64,000 bases of DNA from RGIG4097 sp937885645 (GTDB lineage Bacteria; Bacillota; Clostridia; Christensenellales; CAG-917). The translations under genes and the position numbers were made by a program. Positions within the stretch are counted from its first letter, which is position 1; each line of letters begins with the position of its first letter. Location of the stretch: NCBI GenBank assembly GCA_937885645.1, contig CALABJ010000029.1, positions 1 to 64,000 on the forward strand, given 5' to 3'. Shown here piece by piece: positions 37,441 to 44,962 of the stretch. The notes under the pieces are model-generated. The model did no database searches, was not told where the DNA came from, and worked only from the letters and a program-made list of their open reading frames with translations.

Positions 37441-38652
37441 ATGAAATACGTCATAATCCTCGGCGATGGAATGGCAGATTACCCCGTTCAAAGTCTTCAC
37501 GGCAAGACTCCTCTTTCCGTTGCAAAAAAACCTATGATGGACGCCCTTGCAAAAAAGGGTGAGCTGGGCCTTGTCACCACCGTCCCTCAAGGTTTCACCC
37601 CCGGCAGTGACGTGGCAAATCTTGGAGTCCTTGGCTATGACGTGAGAGAGTGCTACACAGGACGTAGCCCCTTGGAGGCACTGTCCATCGGTGTGCGCCT
37701 TGGTCAAGATGACATCGCCATCCGCACCAACCTTGTCACCTTGTCAAACGAAGAGGACTTTTTTGACAAGTCTATGGTGGACTACTCCGCAGGGGAAATC
37801 ACCACCGAAGAAAGCGAAGTGCTGATGAAGGCGGTGGCAGATGAATTTGGCAATGACGTCGTCAATTTCTACAGTGGCACATCATATCGCAACCTACTTG
37901 TATTAAGAGGTGTAGGCAAAGAAAAGGCAAAAGATTTTGTCCTCGCTCCTCCTCACGACATAACAGGTCAACCCATAAAAAATCACCTGCCAAAAGGTGA
38001 AATGAGTGAGGTGCTTCTTGACATTTTAGTGCGTTCACACCAAGTGCTCAAAAATCATCCAATCAACCAAAAAAGGGTTTTATCAGGTCAAAATAGTGCG
38101 AACAACCTTTGGTTTTGGGGACAAGGCACTGCACCACGTCTTGATGACTTCAAGTCAAAATATGGCGTCAAAGGCGCTGTGGTTTCTGCTGTTGACCTAC
38201 TCAAAGGCATCGCAGTAGGAGCAGGTATGACCGCCCCTGAAATAGCCCACGCAACAGGCAATCTCCACACCAATTTTGAAGGAAAGGCTGACACGGCCAT
38301 CTCCCTTCTTGACACTCACGACTTTGTTTTTGTCCACCTTGAATGCACTGACGAGTGCGGACATCAAAAGGACGTAGAGGGCAAAATCAAGGGAATTGAA
38401 CTCATTGACGAGAAGATCCTCACCCCCATTTTCAATGCTCTTTACGGCAAGGAAGACTTCAAAATTATGGTGCTTCCCGACCACCCCACGCCGGTGTCAA
38501 TCGGCTCGCACACCGCCGACCCCGTGCCCTATTTTATCTATGATTCTAGGGTTGAAAAACATGGGAACATCTACAACGAAGACACCGCAAAAGCCAGCGG
38601 AAACCACCATTTGCACCCTTGGGATTTGACAAAAAAATTCTTTGAGGTCTAA
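37441..38652 (+). CDS. apgM: Cofactor-independent phosphoglycerate mutase, archaeal-type family
   Basis: The protein has 403 residues. It belongs to the alkaline-phosphatase superfamily type that interconverts 3- and 2-phosphoglycerate in glycolysis and gluconeogenesis without 2,3-BPG. Metal and catalytic landmarks are visible: the N-terminal 'VIILGDGMADYP' (Asp9), the phosphoserine nucleophile region 'FTPGSDVANLGVLGYD' (Ser56), 'HLECTDECGHQKD' (~300s), and the C-terminal metal ligands in 'PDHPTPVSIGSHTADPVPY'. The length is normal. Some family members act in threonine synthesis as ThrB2-like homoserine kinases, and this cannot be ruled out by eye. Weak GGTGG site before the ATG; monocistronic, with its own promoter and terminator. 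Confidence 0.92.
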   Translation: MKYVIILGDGMADYPVQSLHGKTPLSVAKKPMMDALAKKGELGLVTTVPQGFTPGSDVANLGVLGYDVRECYTGRSPLEALSIGVRLGQDDIAIRTNLVTLSNEEDFFDKSMVDYSAGEITTEESEVLMKAVADEFGNDVVNFYSGTSYRNLLVLRGVGKEKAKDFVLAPPHDITGQPIKNHLPKGEMSEVLLDILVRSHQVLKNHPINQKRVLSGQNSANNLWFWGQGTAPRLDDFKSKYGVKGAVVSAVDLLKGIAVGAGMTAPEIAHATGNLHTNFEGKADTAISLLDTHDFVFVHLECTDECGHQKDVEGKIKGIELIDEKILTPIFNALYGKEDFKIMVLPDHPTPVSIGSHTADPVPYFIYDSRVEKHGNIYNEDTAKASGNHHLHPWDLTKKFFEV

Positions 38653-38705
38653 CCTAAAAACTCAACCTCGACCTCTTTCAAATCAGCCTGAAACTATGAA
38701 GACAA

Positions 38706-38737
38706 CAAAAAAAGCACGCAGACCGCGTGCTTTTATT
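38706..38737. terminator. Bidirectional terminator after apgM
   Basis: The stem AAAGCACGC/GCGTGCTTT (38711-38733, loop AGACC) has an A run upstream and T-rich sequence downstream. It ends apgM and also faces the convergent membrane-protein gene. Confidence 0.85.
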
Positions 38738-38749
38738 TTCATCGTTGCT

Positions 38750-39352
38750 TTATTTTCTTGCCAGTTTTTTGGCTTCTTTTTGTGCTTTTCTCTCAGCCTT
38801 TTCCTTTTTCTTCTTTTCCTTGTGGTGTTTCAGCATTGATTTCATAATGAATTTTGCCGTGTTCACTGCAAGTTGTGCTGCCGCTGAAATCACAGAAAAC
38901 GCCATGACAACCATTTGCACTATGCCGTCAATGCCCTCTTTGACAATACCAACCATGGACACGGCGGTGATTGTGAGGAACAACACGTTGACAAAGCCCT
39001 TGAAAAGTTTGATGAGTTTTTTGTACGTGCCAAGATATTTCTTCGTCTTTTTTGTGTCACGGGTTGCAATGGAGAAACCCATTATCACGATGAACGCCAC
39101 CACCCAAGACACAAGAAGCACTTTTAGGGCAATGCTAAATGCGGAGGGCACCCAATTTTCCACCACAAACATAATGACGGTTGCCATTGTATAGGCGGAG
39201 CTGAGTATGGTGATGATGAAGCTGGCAAGGTCAATCTTGCTCAGTTTTTGCTTTTCGGGCTCTTCTATTTCGCTGTCAAGGACGGCTTCGGCTTCAAGGA
39301 CCGCCTCGGCCTCCAAGACTTCGTCTTGCTTTTTTCTTTTGAACAGGTCCAT
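38750..39352 (-). CDS. Four-helix membrane protein of unknown function
   Basis: From the ATG at 39352 the protein has 200 residues. It has an acidic N-terminus with an internal duplication (VLEAEAVLEAEAVLDSE), about four hydrophobic helices between residues ~45 and ~170, and a strongly basic Lys/Ala tail (HHKEKKKKEKAERKAQKEAKK). I do not recognise a family. The start overlaps the TGA of the esterase gene by one base (TGATG), with GGAG upstream, so translation is probably coupled to the esterase. The basic tail would face the cytosol and could bind nucleic acid or the membrane surface. Confidence 0.75.
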   Translation of the reverse strand: MDLFKRKKQDEVLEAEAVLEAEAVLDSEIEEPEKQKLSKIDLASFIITILSSAYTMATVIMFVVENWVPSAFSIALKVLLVSWVVAFIVIMGFSIATRDTKKTKKYLGTYKKLIKLFKGFVNVLFLTITAVSMVGIVKEGIDGIVQMVVMAFSVISAAAQLAVNTAKFIMKSMLKHHKEKKKKEKAERKAQKEAKKLARK

Positions 39353-40263
39353 CAAATTTCTCCTCTCTTGAATCTTGCAAGGAAGTCTTCAGCCAGTCTA
39401 TTTGCCTTTTCGGGGTCTTTTCCCTTCCAGTTCAATGAGAAGCAGTGGTTGCTCAAAAATGCGGTTGAGTGATATTCCTCAGTGTAAACACCTTGATCTG
39501 CCAAGTTTTTCAACAGTCTTTCACCTTGTCCACGGCAGAAGAAGTCTTTGACCGCATACACGATGAATGATTTGGGGAAGTCGCTTGTCACCTTTTCAAT
39601 GGGTGAGCAGATGTCACGATATTCATAATTGTCAAATTCCTTCTTTGAGATGGTTGCCACGTCGTACAAAATCTTTCCGCCAAGGTCAAAGGGGATTTTT
39701 GCGCTCAGTGCTTCTGCCACGTCATAGATACCGCAGTTGAGCACTGCCCCGTTGAAACGAAGGTCGGTTGACACACCAAGTCTTTCTTGAAGAGCCTTGT
39801 CTGTTGCTATGCAAGCAAGGACTGTTGCGTAATATCCGCCGGCGCTGTCACCGCTGACAACAAGTTTGTCAAGGTCAAGGTTGTATTTTTCTGCGTTTTC
39901 ACCCACCCAGTTGAGGGCGTACACAAGGTGACGAAGAGGCTCAGGGAATTTGTAGTCAGGGCAAAGACCGTAGTTGACGTTGACCACAAAATAGCCTTGA
40001 TTTGCAAGCCAACGTGAGTGAGCGCGTCTATAATGCTTATCCCCTGCCACAAAACCACCGCCGTGGATGTAGAACAAAACGGGATATTTTTCTCCGCCAT
40101 TTTCAACACGATAGGTGTCAAGGAGGCAAGCCTCTGCCTCTGCATATTTCACGTCCTTTTCATTGATGAAATTGACGTCTTCAAAACGAGTTGACTTTCT
40201 TTTGTTTTGATCGTGGTCAAAAAGTTTGTCGATTGCCACAAAAACTGTTTTTGCAAGTCCCAT
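39352..40263 (-). CDS. Alpha/beta hydrolase, hormone-sensitive-lipase (Aes-like) family
   Basis: The protein has 303 residues. The oxyanion-hole motif HGGG is at 67-70 and the nucleophile Ser140 lies in GDSAGG. The likely catalytic Asp is in 'VYAVKDFFC' and His in 'LSNHCFSLNW', so the triad looks intact. HSL-family enzymes hydrolyse short acyl esters and acetylated sugars or small molecules. There is no signal peptide, so the protein is cytosolic. AGGAG precedes the ATG. It is first in a two-gene unit with a small membrane protein. An acetyl-sugar esterase role would fit the neighbouring acyltransferases but is inference. Confidence 0.9.
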   Translation of the reverse strand: MGLAKTVFVAIDKLFDHDQNKRKSTRFEDVNFINEKDVKYAEAEACLLDTYRVENGGEKYPVLFYIHGGGFVAGDKHYRRAHSRWLANQGYFVVNVNYGLCPDYKFPEPLRHLVYALNWVGENAEKYNLDLDKLVVSGDSAGGYYATVLACIATDKALQERLGVSTDLRFNGAVLNCGIYDVAEALSAKIPFDLGGKILYDVATISKKEFDNYEYRDICSPIEKVTSDFPKSFIVYAVKDFFCRGQGERLLKNLADQGVYTEEYHSTAFLSNHCFSLNWKGKDPEKANRLAEDFLARFKRGEI

Positions 40264-40290
40264 AATTTTCTCCTAAAAGTTTATAAAACT

Positions 40291-40319
40291 ATTCTATCAC
40301 ACAACTTTTGCATTTGCAA
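40291..40319 (-). promoter_or_regulatory. Promoter of the esterase/membrane-protein unit
   Basis: On the minus strand, TTGCAA (40314-40319) and TAGAAT (40291-40296) are separated by 17 bases. The -35 lies about ten bases beyond the terminator hairpin of the upstream gene. Confidence 0.6.
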
Positions 40320-40322
40320 TGC

Positions 40323-40351
40323 AAAAAAACAGCGAACACGTCGTGCTCGCT
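40323..40351 (-). terminator. Terminator of the condensation-fold acyltransferase gene
   Basis: A 10-bp stem (AGCGAGCACG / CGTGTTCGCT on the minus strand, with one G-T wobble) is followed by a run of seven Ts. On the plus strand the same position is an A-C mismatch, so the structure favours the minus strand. Confidence 0.8.
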
Positions 40352-40399
40352 ATTTTTTCTTGATTTTAGGATTTATTCCTCTTTATTTTGGGTTTTAGA

Positions 40400-41701
40400 T
40401 TACTTCTCAATGCGGTGGCGATTGAGGGCTATGAATTCATCAATATTGCCGATGAGGATATCAAAGAATTCGTTGATTTTTGCCTTGTCATTGTCGCTAC
40501 CCTTGATTGCGATGGACATTGTCACCTCACCGAGGAGTGAAGTCAGTGCCAGTTGCATATAGGGTTTATATTTGATTGCGCCGGTCATAAATCCGTCAAC
40601 AAGGTTGCAATCCCCCATCTTCAACTTGCCGTCTTCGAGGATACCTACGTTGCTCATGCCGATAAGGGGGTTGAGATAGCCGATTTTGATGGCGGTTTCA
40701 CTGATGACGTAGGGGAAAATTGCGTAAGCAAGTTTCAAAAGAGGCAGGCTATAAAGCCCCATATATGCGTCCTTCTTTGATTGACGGATACTGCGAAGCA
40801 CTTCAATAAGGGTGTCGTTGATGGTTTCACCCTTTCTTTCGGTGCTACATTGCATAAATCCTGTGTGGTTGGTGAGGCCAGTGTCCTCTCCCCCTCCCAC
40901 TATGTGACGGCGCAGGTCAACCATGCAAGGGATGGTCAGTCTTTCATCGTCACCATACATACCAATTTCGTAAAGTGAGCGGATGTAGAAGGTGAGCATA
41001 AGGTCGTTGACGGTGACGTCCATTGCCTTGCCGATCTTTCTAAACATAGCAAAGTGGTCGCGGTCAATCTTTCTGCGGACGATCATCTTATAGTCGGTGT
41101 CTGCAGGTTTCTCCAAGGGGAAATAGTGTTCGTCCTTGATTTGGCTTATGTTCTTGTAGAGTTTCTTTGCGTGTTCAAGTTCTTCCCCTTCAAGCTTTGA
41201 ATACACCGCGTCATAACTTCTACTGCCCGTCTTGATGTGAAGGCTTCTGTCACCGCCAAGGAGTTTGTTGTAGTTTTCGGCAAGTTTCTTCATAAAGTAT
41301 TTCAGGTCACCGCCGTCCATACACATATGGTTGACCAAAAAAGCCAGCACGTCTCTGTCACCATCGTGGAAAAGAGCCACTCTCAGTTGAACGTTGCTGT
41401 CAACGGGGATGTCCCCTGTGATGAACTCGTCAACGTCCTTTTCAACGTCGTCGGTGTCCATTTCAATGAAGAAGTCACTGAGGGTGTAGTCCTCAACAGA
41501 CCAGTAGGGCTCAACCAAATTTCCGTGGAAAGCGCTGTGAAGCACGGGCACTTTCTCAACCGTCCAAACGAGCACTTGCTTCAAGGTTTTCACGTCCAGT
41601 TTGCCGTCATAATAATGCACGCAGTGCACCATTCTATCATAATAGTTGCGGAACATATATTGCATTTTGTCCCAAAGTTCCGCTTTCAATGTTTTGTCCA
41701 T
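40400..41701 (-). CDS. Stand-alone condensation-domain-fold acyltransferase
   Basis: The protein has 433 residues and the two-lobe layout of the CoA-dependent/condensation acyltransferase superfamily (NRPS C domains, PapA, WS/DGAT, alcohol acetyltransferases). The active-site motif HHxxxDG appears as NHMCMDG at 124-130, keeping the catalytic second His (His125) and Asp129. The C-lobe has 'NLVDGFMTGAIKYKPYMQLAL'-type strands. No carrier-protein or adenylation partner is nearby, so the acyl donor is probably a CoA ester or lipid and the product an ester or amide. It has no membrane helix. AAGGTG precedes the ATG. Fold assignment is good; the substrate is unknown. Confidence 0.8.
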   Translation of the reverse strand: MDKTLKAELWDKMQYMFRNYYDRMVHCVHYYDGKLDVKTLKQVLVWTVEKVPVLHSAFHGNLVEPYWSVEDYTLSDFFIEMDTDDVEKDVDEFITGDIPVDSNVQLRVALFHDGDRDVLAFLVNHMCMDGGDLKYFMKKLAENYNKLLGGDRSLHIKTGSRSYDAVYSKLEGEELEHAKKLYKNISQIKDEHYFPLEKPADTDYKMIVRRKIDRDHFAMFRKIGKAMDVTVNDLMLTFYIRSLYEIGMYGDDERLTIPCMVDLRRHIVGGGEDTGLTNHTGFMQCSTERKGETINDTLIEVLRSIRQSKKDAYMGLYSLPLLKLAYAIFPYVISETAIKIGYLNPLIGMSNVGILEDGKLKMGDCNLVDGFMTGAIKYKPYMQLALTSLLGEVTMSIAIKGSDNDKAKINEFFDILIGNIDEFIALNRHRIEK

Positions 41702-41787
41702 ATCACACCTTTATGTATCGGTTTTGTGAGGATAAAGTTCTTGTTTTGTCAATTCACAAAATTTTTATCCCACATTGATTTTTGTGA

Positions 41788-41814
41788 TGAAACGAGGTGA
41801 AACACCTCATTTCA
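41788..41814 (-). terminator. Hairpin after the polytopic membrane-protein gene
   Basis: On the minus strand, TGAAATGAGGTG and CACCTCGTTTCA pair completely (one wobble) around a TTT loop, four bases after the stop at 41819. The downstream T content is low, so it may be a weak terminator. Confidence 0.55.
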
Positions 41815-41818
41815 CACA

Positions 41819-42664
41819 TCAGTCGTTCCACTTTGTCCAGTATTCTTCATCAACTTCCTTGTGGTGCTTTTTGATCTTTTTGCCTTCTTCTGCGGACTTG
41901 CGATTGTGTCTTTTGACAACAAATACAACAAGTTCAATGACTGCAAACACAACGCCCACAAGGCAAAGGAGCCACATAGGATGCCACACACTTGTGACGA
42001 TACCAAGGATGACGAAGAGCATCACTGCAAAGATTTCAACAAAGAGAGGAAGTTCAAACCATTTGACCTTGCTAGAGGTGAGGAATGCGATTGCCGTGTC
42101 CACACCCATTATCAGTGCCACCATTGCAAGGAATGTCATCCAGCTGCCGTTCAAATTAAACACCAGTTGCAACACCAAAAATACGAACACTGACGCCATG
42201 ATTTCTACGAGCATTGCCATAAATCTCACGGGGATAAATTTCTTCTTTTTGATGAGCTTGATTGCGCCAACAAGGATGCCTACCCCTGCCCCTGCAAAGA
42301 GTCCGCCAACCATGATGAGCCAAGTGGGGTGCCACAAATGAGTGACAAATCCGACCACAAGATAGGTGATGGTGAGGATGAGGATAAGCGCCAGTGAAAG
42401 GACTGCGCCTACGCCGATTTTACGCTTGGTTGCCTTCACTTCAACCTCTTTCTCGTCAAACTCCTTGAGGGTGGCTTTAAAGTCGCCCAGTTCGTCTATG
42501 CAGGTGAGATAGACCAGTTCTTCATCGTCTATTCCCTTGATTTTCAGGTCTTGTGCGCGCTCCAAAAGTTCCACGAGGGTTTGCTCACGATATTTCATTG
42601 CCGCCGCTGTGGGACGTATGGTGCGGAATTGCTCTTCAAGATAAGCTTTGAATCTTTCTTTCAT
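41819..42664 (-). CDS. Polytopic membrane protein with DUF1700/permease-prefix-like N-terminus
   Basis: The protein has 281 residues. The soluble N-terminal ~75 residues (MKERFKAYLEEQFRTIRPTA... then ELVYLTCIDELGDF) resemble the helical 'permease prefix' or DUF1700 domains that pair with PadR-type regulators in Firmicutes. About six to eight hydrophobic helices follow, with the motif 'TxxWHPTWLIMVGG' repeated as 'TSVWHPMWLLCLVG', indicating an internal duplication. A charged, Lys/His-rich tail ends the protein. No PadR regulator is adjacent. Ribosome binding site GGAGAAAG. Function unknown; a membrane-stress sensor or channel is possible. Confidence 0.7.
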   Translation of the reverse strand: MKERFKAYLEEQFRTIRPTAAAMKYREQTLVELLERAQDLKIKGIDDEELVYLTCIDELGDFKATLKEFDEKEVEVKATKRKIGVGAVLSLALILILTITYLVVGFVTHLWHPTWLIMVGGLFAGAGVGILVGAIKLIKKKKFIPVRFMAMLVEIMASVFVFLVLQLVFNLNGSWMTFLAMVALIMGVDTAIAFLTSSKVKWFELPLFVEIFAVMLFVILGIVTSVWHPMWLLCLVGVVFAVIELVVFVVKRHNRKSAEEGKKIKKHHKEVDEEYWTKWND

Positions 42665-42816
42665 AATTTTCTTTCTCCAATTTCTAAGATTGTAATGTTT
42701 TCTAGCCGCGTTTTCAAGATGTTTTCACCTAAAAAACGAAATATGGAGAAAAAGGTTACACCAATTTTCAAATTTTTTCGTATGGTGTATTGACGGCTAC
42801 ATATAGGAGGTGAAAT

Positions 42817-43425
42817 ATGTTTACAAGATGTTGCAACAACTATTACCCCACAAACGTGATGCCGTCAACTGTCCAAAATGGATGCTGTCGCAGATGGATG
42901 GTGGATAGAGGCACTTATCCATGGCAAAACAACGGTTTTCAAACCACTCAAAACGTTTTTACGCCCACAGTGGTTGGAATCCCTGGTCCTCAAGGCCCAC
43001 AAGGTCTTCGTGGTCTTACAGGCCCCGTAGGCCCTGCAGGCCCTATCGGTCCTACCGGTGCAACAGGCGCAGCCGCAGGATTTGGCACTCCTACTGCAAC
43101 TGCCACAACTCTTGCAGAAGGCGCTGTGGCAACGGCAACAGTCACCGCAACTGGCGATGACACTGCAAAGGTGTTCAGTTTTGACTTCGGCATTCCCGCA
43201 GGCGCAACAGGTGCAACTGGTCCTCAAGGCGAACAAGGAATCCAAGGTGAACAAGGAATCCAAGGCATTCAAGGTGCAACAGGCGCAGCCGCAGGATTTG
43301 GCACACCCACTGCCACAATCACAATTCTCCCTGCCGGCTCAACCCCCACAGTCACCGTCACTGCCACCGGCCCTGACACCGCAAAAGTGTTCAACTTTGA
43401 CTTCGGCATCCCTGCCACAGCATAA
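42817..43425 (+). CDS. Cys-rich collagen-like repeat protein
   Basis: The protein has 202 residues. The N-terminal ~50 residues are rich in Cys, Asn and Tyr (RCCNNYYP; NGCCRRW). Two Gly-X-Y collagen-like tracts lie at ~54-87 and ~127-158. Each is followed by a near-identical ~40-residue beta module (AAAGFGTPTAT ... TATGDDTAKVF, then FDFGIPA) at ~88-126 and ~159-200, so the gene carries an internal duplication. Collagen-like proteins of Firmicutes form filaments on spores (BclA-like) or the cell surface. There is no signal peptide, which fits mother-cell assembly on a spore or disulfide-linked coat better than secretion; this is inference. AGGAGG precedes the ATG. A 7-bp inverted repeat (TACACCA/TGGTGTA, 42757-42789) lies just upstream. 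Confidence 0.88.
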   Translation: MFTRCCNNYYPTNVMPSTVQNGCCRRWMVDRGTYPWQNNGFQTTQNVFTPTVVGIPGPQGPQGLRGLTGPVGPAGPIGPTGATGAAAGFGTPTATATTLAEGAVATATVTATGDDTAKVFSFDFGIPAGATGATGPQGEQGIQGEQGIQGIQGATGAAAGFGTPTATITILPAGSTPTVTVTATGPDTAKVFNFDFGIPATA

Positions 43426-43431
43426 TTGGAC

Positions 43432-43464
43432 AAAAAAAAGCCACTCGCAAGAGTGGCTTTTGAT
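43432..43464. terminator. Bidirectional terminator between collagen-like gene and rplL
   Basis: A perfect 10-bp stem AAAGCCACTC/GAGTGGCTTT with a GCAA tetraloop (43437-43460) has an A8 run on one side and T-rich sequence on the other. It ends both the collagen-like gene and the rplJL unit. Confidence 0.9.
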
Positions 43465-43482
43465 TTGTTGGTAAAAATGTAA

Positions 43483-43854
43483 TTACTTGAGTTCTGCAAC
43501 TGCGCCTGCTGCCTTGAGTTTTTCGACGAGTGCTTCTGCTGCTTCTTTGGGAAGTTGTTCCTTGACTGTCTTGGGTGCTCCGTCGACAACTGCCTTTGCT
43601 TCGACAAGACCGAGACCGGTTGCTTCCTTGACGACCTTGATGACTGCGACCTTGTTGGGACCGATTTCCTTGAGGACGACGTCGAATTCAGTCTTTTCTT
43701 CTTCTGCGGGTGCTGCATCTGCTGCTGCTGCGACCACTGCGACGGGTGCTGCTGCGCTGACGCCGAATTCTTCTTCGAGTGCCTTAACGAAGTTGTTGAG
43801 TTCGAGCACTGTCATGCTTTTGATTTCTTCCATGAGTTTTTGAAGATCTGCCAT
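43483..43854 (-). CDS. rplL: 50S ribosomal protein L7/L12
   Basis: The protein has 123 residues. The N-terminal dimerisation segment (MADLQKLMEEIKSMTVLELN) is followed by an Ala-rich hinge (AAAPVAVVAAAADAAPAEEE) and the C-terminal factor-binding domain with 'KIAVIKVVKEATGLGL-VEAK'-type residues (here KVAVIKVVKEATGLGLVEAK). It forms the L10-L12 stalk that recruits elongation factors. AGGAG precedes the ATG. It lies 60 bases after rplJ. Unusually, it is the last gene of the ribosomal block and is not followed by rpoB. Confidence 0.98.
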   Translation of the reverse strand: MADLQKLMEEIKSMTVLELNNFVKALEEEFGVSAAAPVAVVAAAADAAPAEEEKTEFDVVLKEIGPNKVAVIKVVKEATGLGLVEAKAVVDGAPKTVKEQLPKEAAEALVEKLKAAGAVAELK

Positions 43855-43914
43855 TTTTATATTCTCCTTGAAATTTTCTAATTTTTGTGTGGGGGTCTGC
43901 CCCTGAGATTTTGC

Positions 43915-44418
43915 TTATGCTTGTTGTTCCTTTGCTTCTGCGATCTTGCTCAAGCAACGTGCCAGACCACTGATGGGTGCTTGCATGCTTCCGAGCATCT
44001 TTGCAAGAAGGATTTCTCTTGAAGGAATTGATGCGATTTCCTTCACGCCAGCTGCATCGAGATATTCGCCTTCAACCATACCGCACTTTGCCTTCATCTT
44101 GTTGAGCTTCTTCATATTGTCGAAGACAACTTTTGCGGGGCTTGTTGCGTCTGTGGATGAGAATGCCACTGCGGTGGGGCCGTTGAGTGCTTCATCGAAT
44201 TGGGTGTATCCGAGGTCGTTGAAAGCACGTTGGACGAGGCGGTTTTTGAGGACTTGGTAGTCCACGCCTGCGTTTCTCATTTCCTTACGGAACGCTGTGT
44301 CTTGTGCGACGTTGAGTCCCATATAGTCAATGATGACAAGGCCTTTTGCCGTGGAAATCTTGCTCTTAATCTCTTCAACTTGTTGTTGTTTCAGTTCAAG
44401 AATTTCTTTGGATGCCAT
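43915..44418 (-). CDS. rplJ: 50S ribosomal protein L10
   Basis: The protein has 167 residues, of normal length. The N-terminal rRNA-binding part includes 'KGLVIIDYMGLNVAQDTAFR' and the C-terminal helix binds L7/L12 dimers. It is preceded by AGGAGG and by an L10-leader RNA with an intrinsic terminator, so excess L10 (or the L10-L12 complex) should stop its own transcription. It is the first gene of a two-gene rplJ-rplL unit with its own promoter. Confidence 0.98.
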   Translation of the reverse strand: MASKEILELKQQQVEEIKSKISTAKGLVIIDYMGLNVAQDTAFRKEMRNAGVDYQVLKNRLVQRAFNDLGYTQFDEALNGPTAVAFSSTDATSPAKVVFDNMKKLNKMKAKCGMVEGEYLDAAGVKEIASIPSREILLAKMLGSMQAPISGLARCLSKIAEAKEQQA

Positions 44419-44480
44419 TTTTACCTCCTATATTTATCCACTCACTGATGTGAGTCCCGTTTTCACACGGGGTAGAAATT

Positions 44481-44508
44481 AAAAAAGTCACTCCAAAGAC
44501 GGAATGAC
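44481..44508 (-). terminator. Attenuator terminator in the rplJ leader
   Basis: On the minus strand, GTCATTCC and GGAGTGAC pair (one wobble) around a six-base loop and are followed by TTTTTT. It lies downstream of the L10-leader aptamer and upstream of rplJ, the expected place for the attenuation switch. Confidence 0.8.
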
Positions 44509-44591
44509 AGAATACACCAAAATAAATGTATTAAGTTCAGTCCTCGGCAAGCGCTACGCTTACGACAAATGTCACTTGCTGTCTTTGGAAC
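44509..44591 (-). ncRNA. L10 leader (ribosomal protein L10/L12-sensing mRNA leader)
   Basis: The minus-strand segment 44590-44542 starts CCAAAGACAGCAAGTG and ends GCTTGCCGAGG, matching the conserved ends of the Rfam L10_leader known from Firmicutes. In those leaders L10-(L12)4 binding promotes the terminator. The predicted transcript start (~44591) falls at its 5' edge. Recognised by motif; not folded by computation. Confidence 0.8.
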
Positions 44592-44597
44592 GGGATT

Positions 44598-44626
44598 ATA
44601 ATATCAAATCCCAAATTTTTTGTCAA
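44598..44626 (-). promoter_or_regulatory. Promoter of rplJ-rplL
   Basis: On the minus strand, TTGACA (44621-44626) and TATTAT (44598-44603) are 17 bases apart, placing the start at the L10 leader's first base. Confidence 0.8.
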
Positions 44627-44654
44627 CCGAAACGCAAGTGAAATTGCGTTTCGG
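44627..44654. repeat. Perfect 11-bp inverted repeat touching the rplJ -35
   Basis: CCGAAACGCAA and TTGCGTTTCGG flank a six-base loop. The repeat directly abuts the -35 hexamer. It could be a terminator for the upstream rplK-rplA transcript or an operator; on the plus strand it is followed by a T8 run. Confidence 0.75.
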
Positions 44655-44728
44655 CTGAATTATTTTTTTTGTTTTGCCATTTGGTGTCAAACTCACCAAA
44701 CGGCGCAGTCAATCACAAATAGCGATTT

Positions 44729-44856
44729 TGTCAAACTTTGATATTTGGATGTATTGCGAGGAAGATGCCTTTTCACAAAACACTCAATATTCTATATTTT
44801 ATGCGTTTGCTGCTCAGTCGCTAAATGACGTTCTGTCAAACTTTGATATTTGGATG
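44729..44856 (-). repeat. Imperfect ~60-bp direct repeat, 105-bp period, in rplA-rplJ intergenic region
   Basis: An identical 23-base core (plus strand 44729-44751 and 44834-44856, containing TCAAACTTTGATATTTGG) sits in two longer diverged copies. Each contains TTTGACA on the minus strand but no good -10. The rest of 44655-44962 contains no gene I can support; a TTG-started plus-strand frame across it lacks a ribosome binding site. Confidence 0.7.
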
Positions 44857-44962
44857 CATAACAAGGAAGGTGCTTCTGCAACAGACCGAAGCGTACTTGT
44901 TGTACGTGAGGGTTGGTGCGGGAGTGCCTGACGAAGTTAGGCGCCAAATAGCGAAGTTTGGA

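Noticed and set aside
42865..43272. Cys-rich minus-strand frame opposite the collagen-like gene
   Set aside because: It is antisense to the Gly-X-Y codons; no ribosome binding site.
44674..44931. 85-residue plus-strand frame with internal SNFDIWM repeat
   Set aside because: TTG start without a ribosome binding site; the peptide repeat merely reflects the DNA direct repeat.
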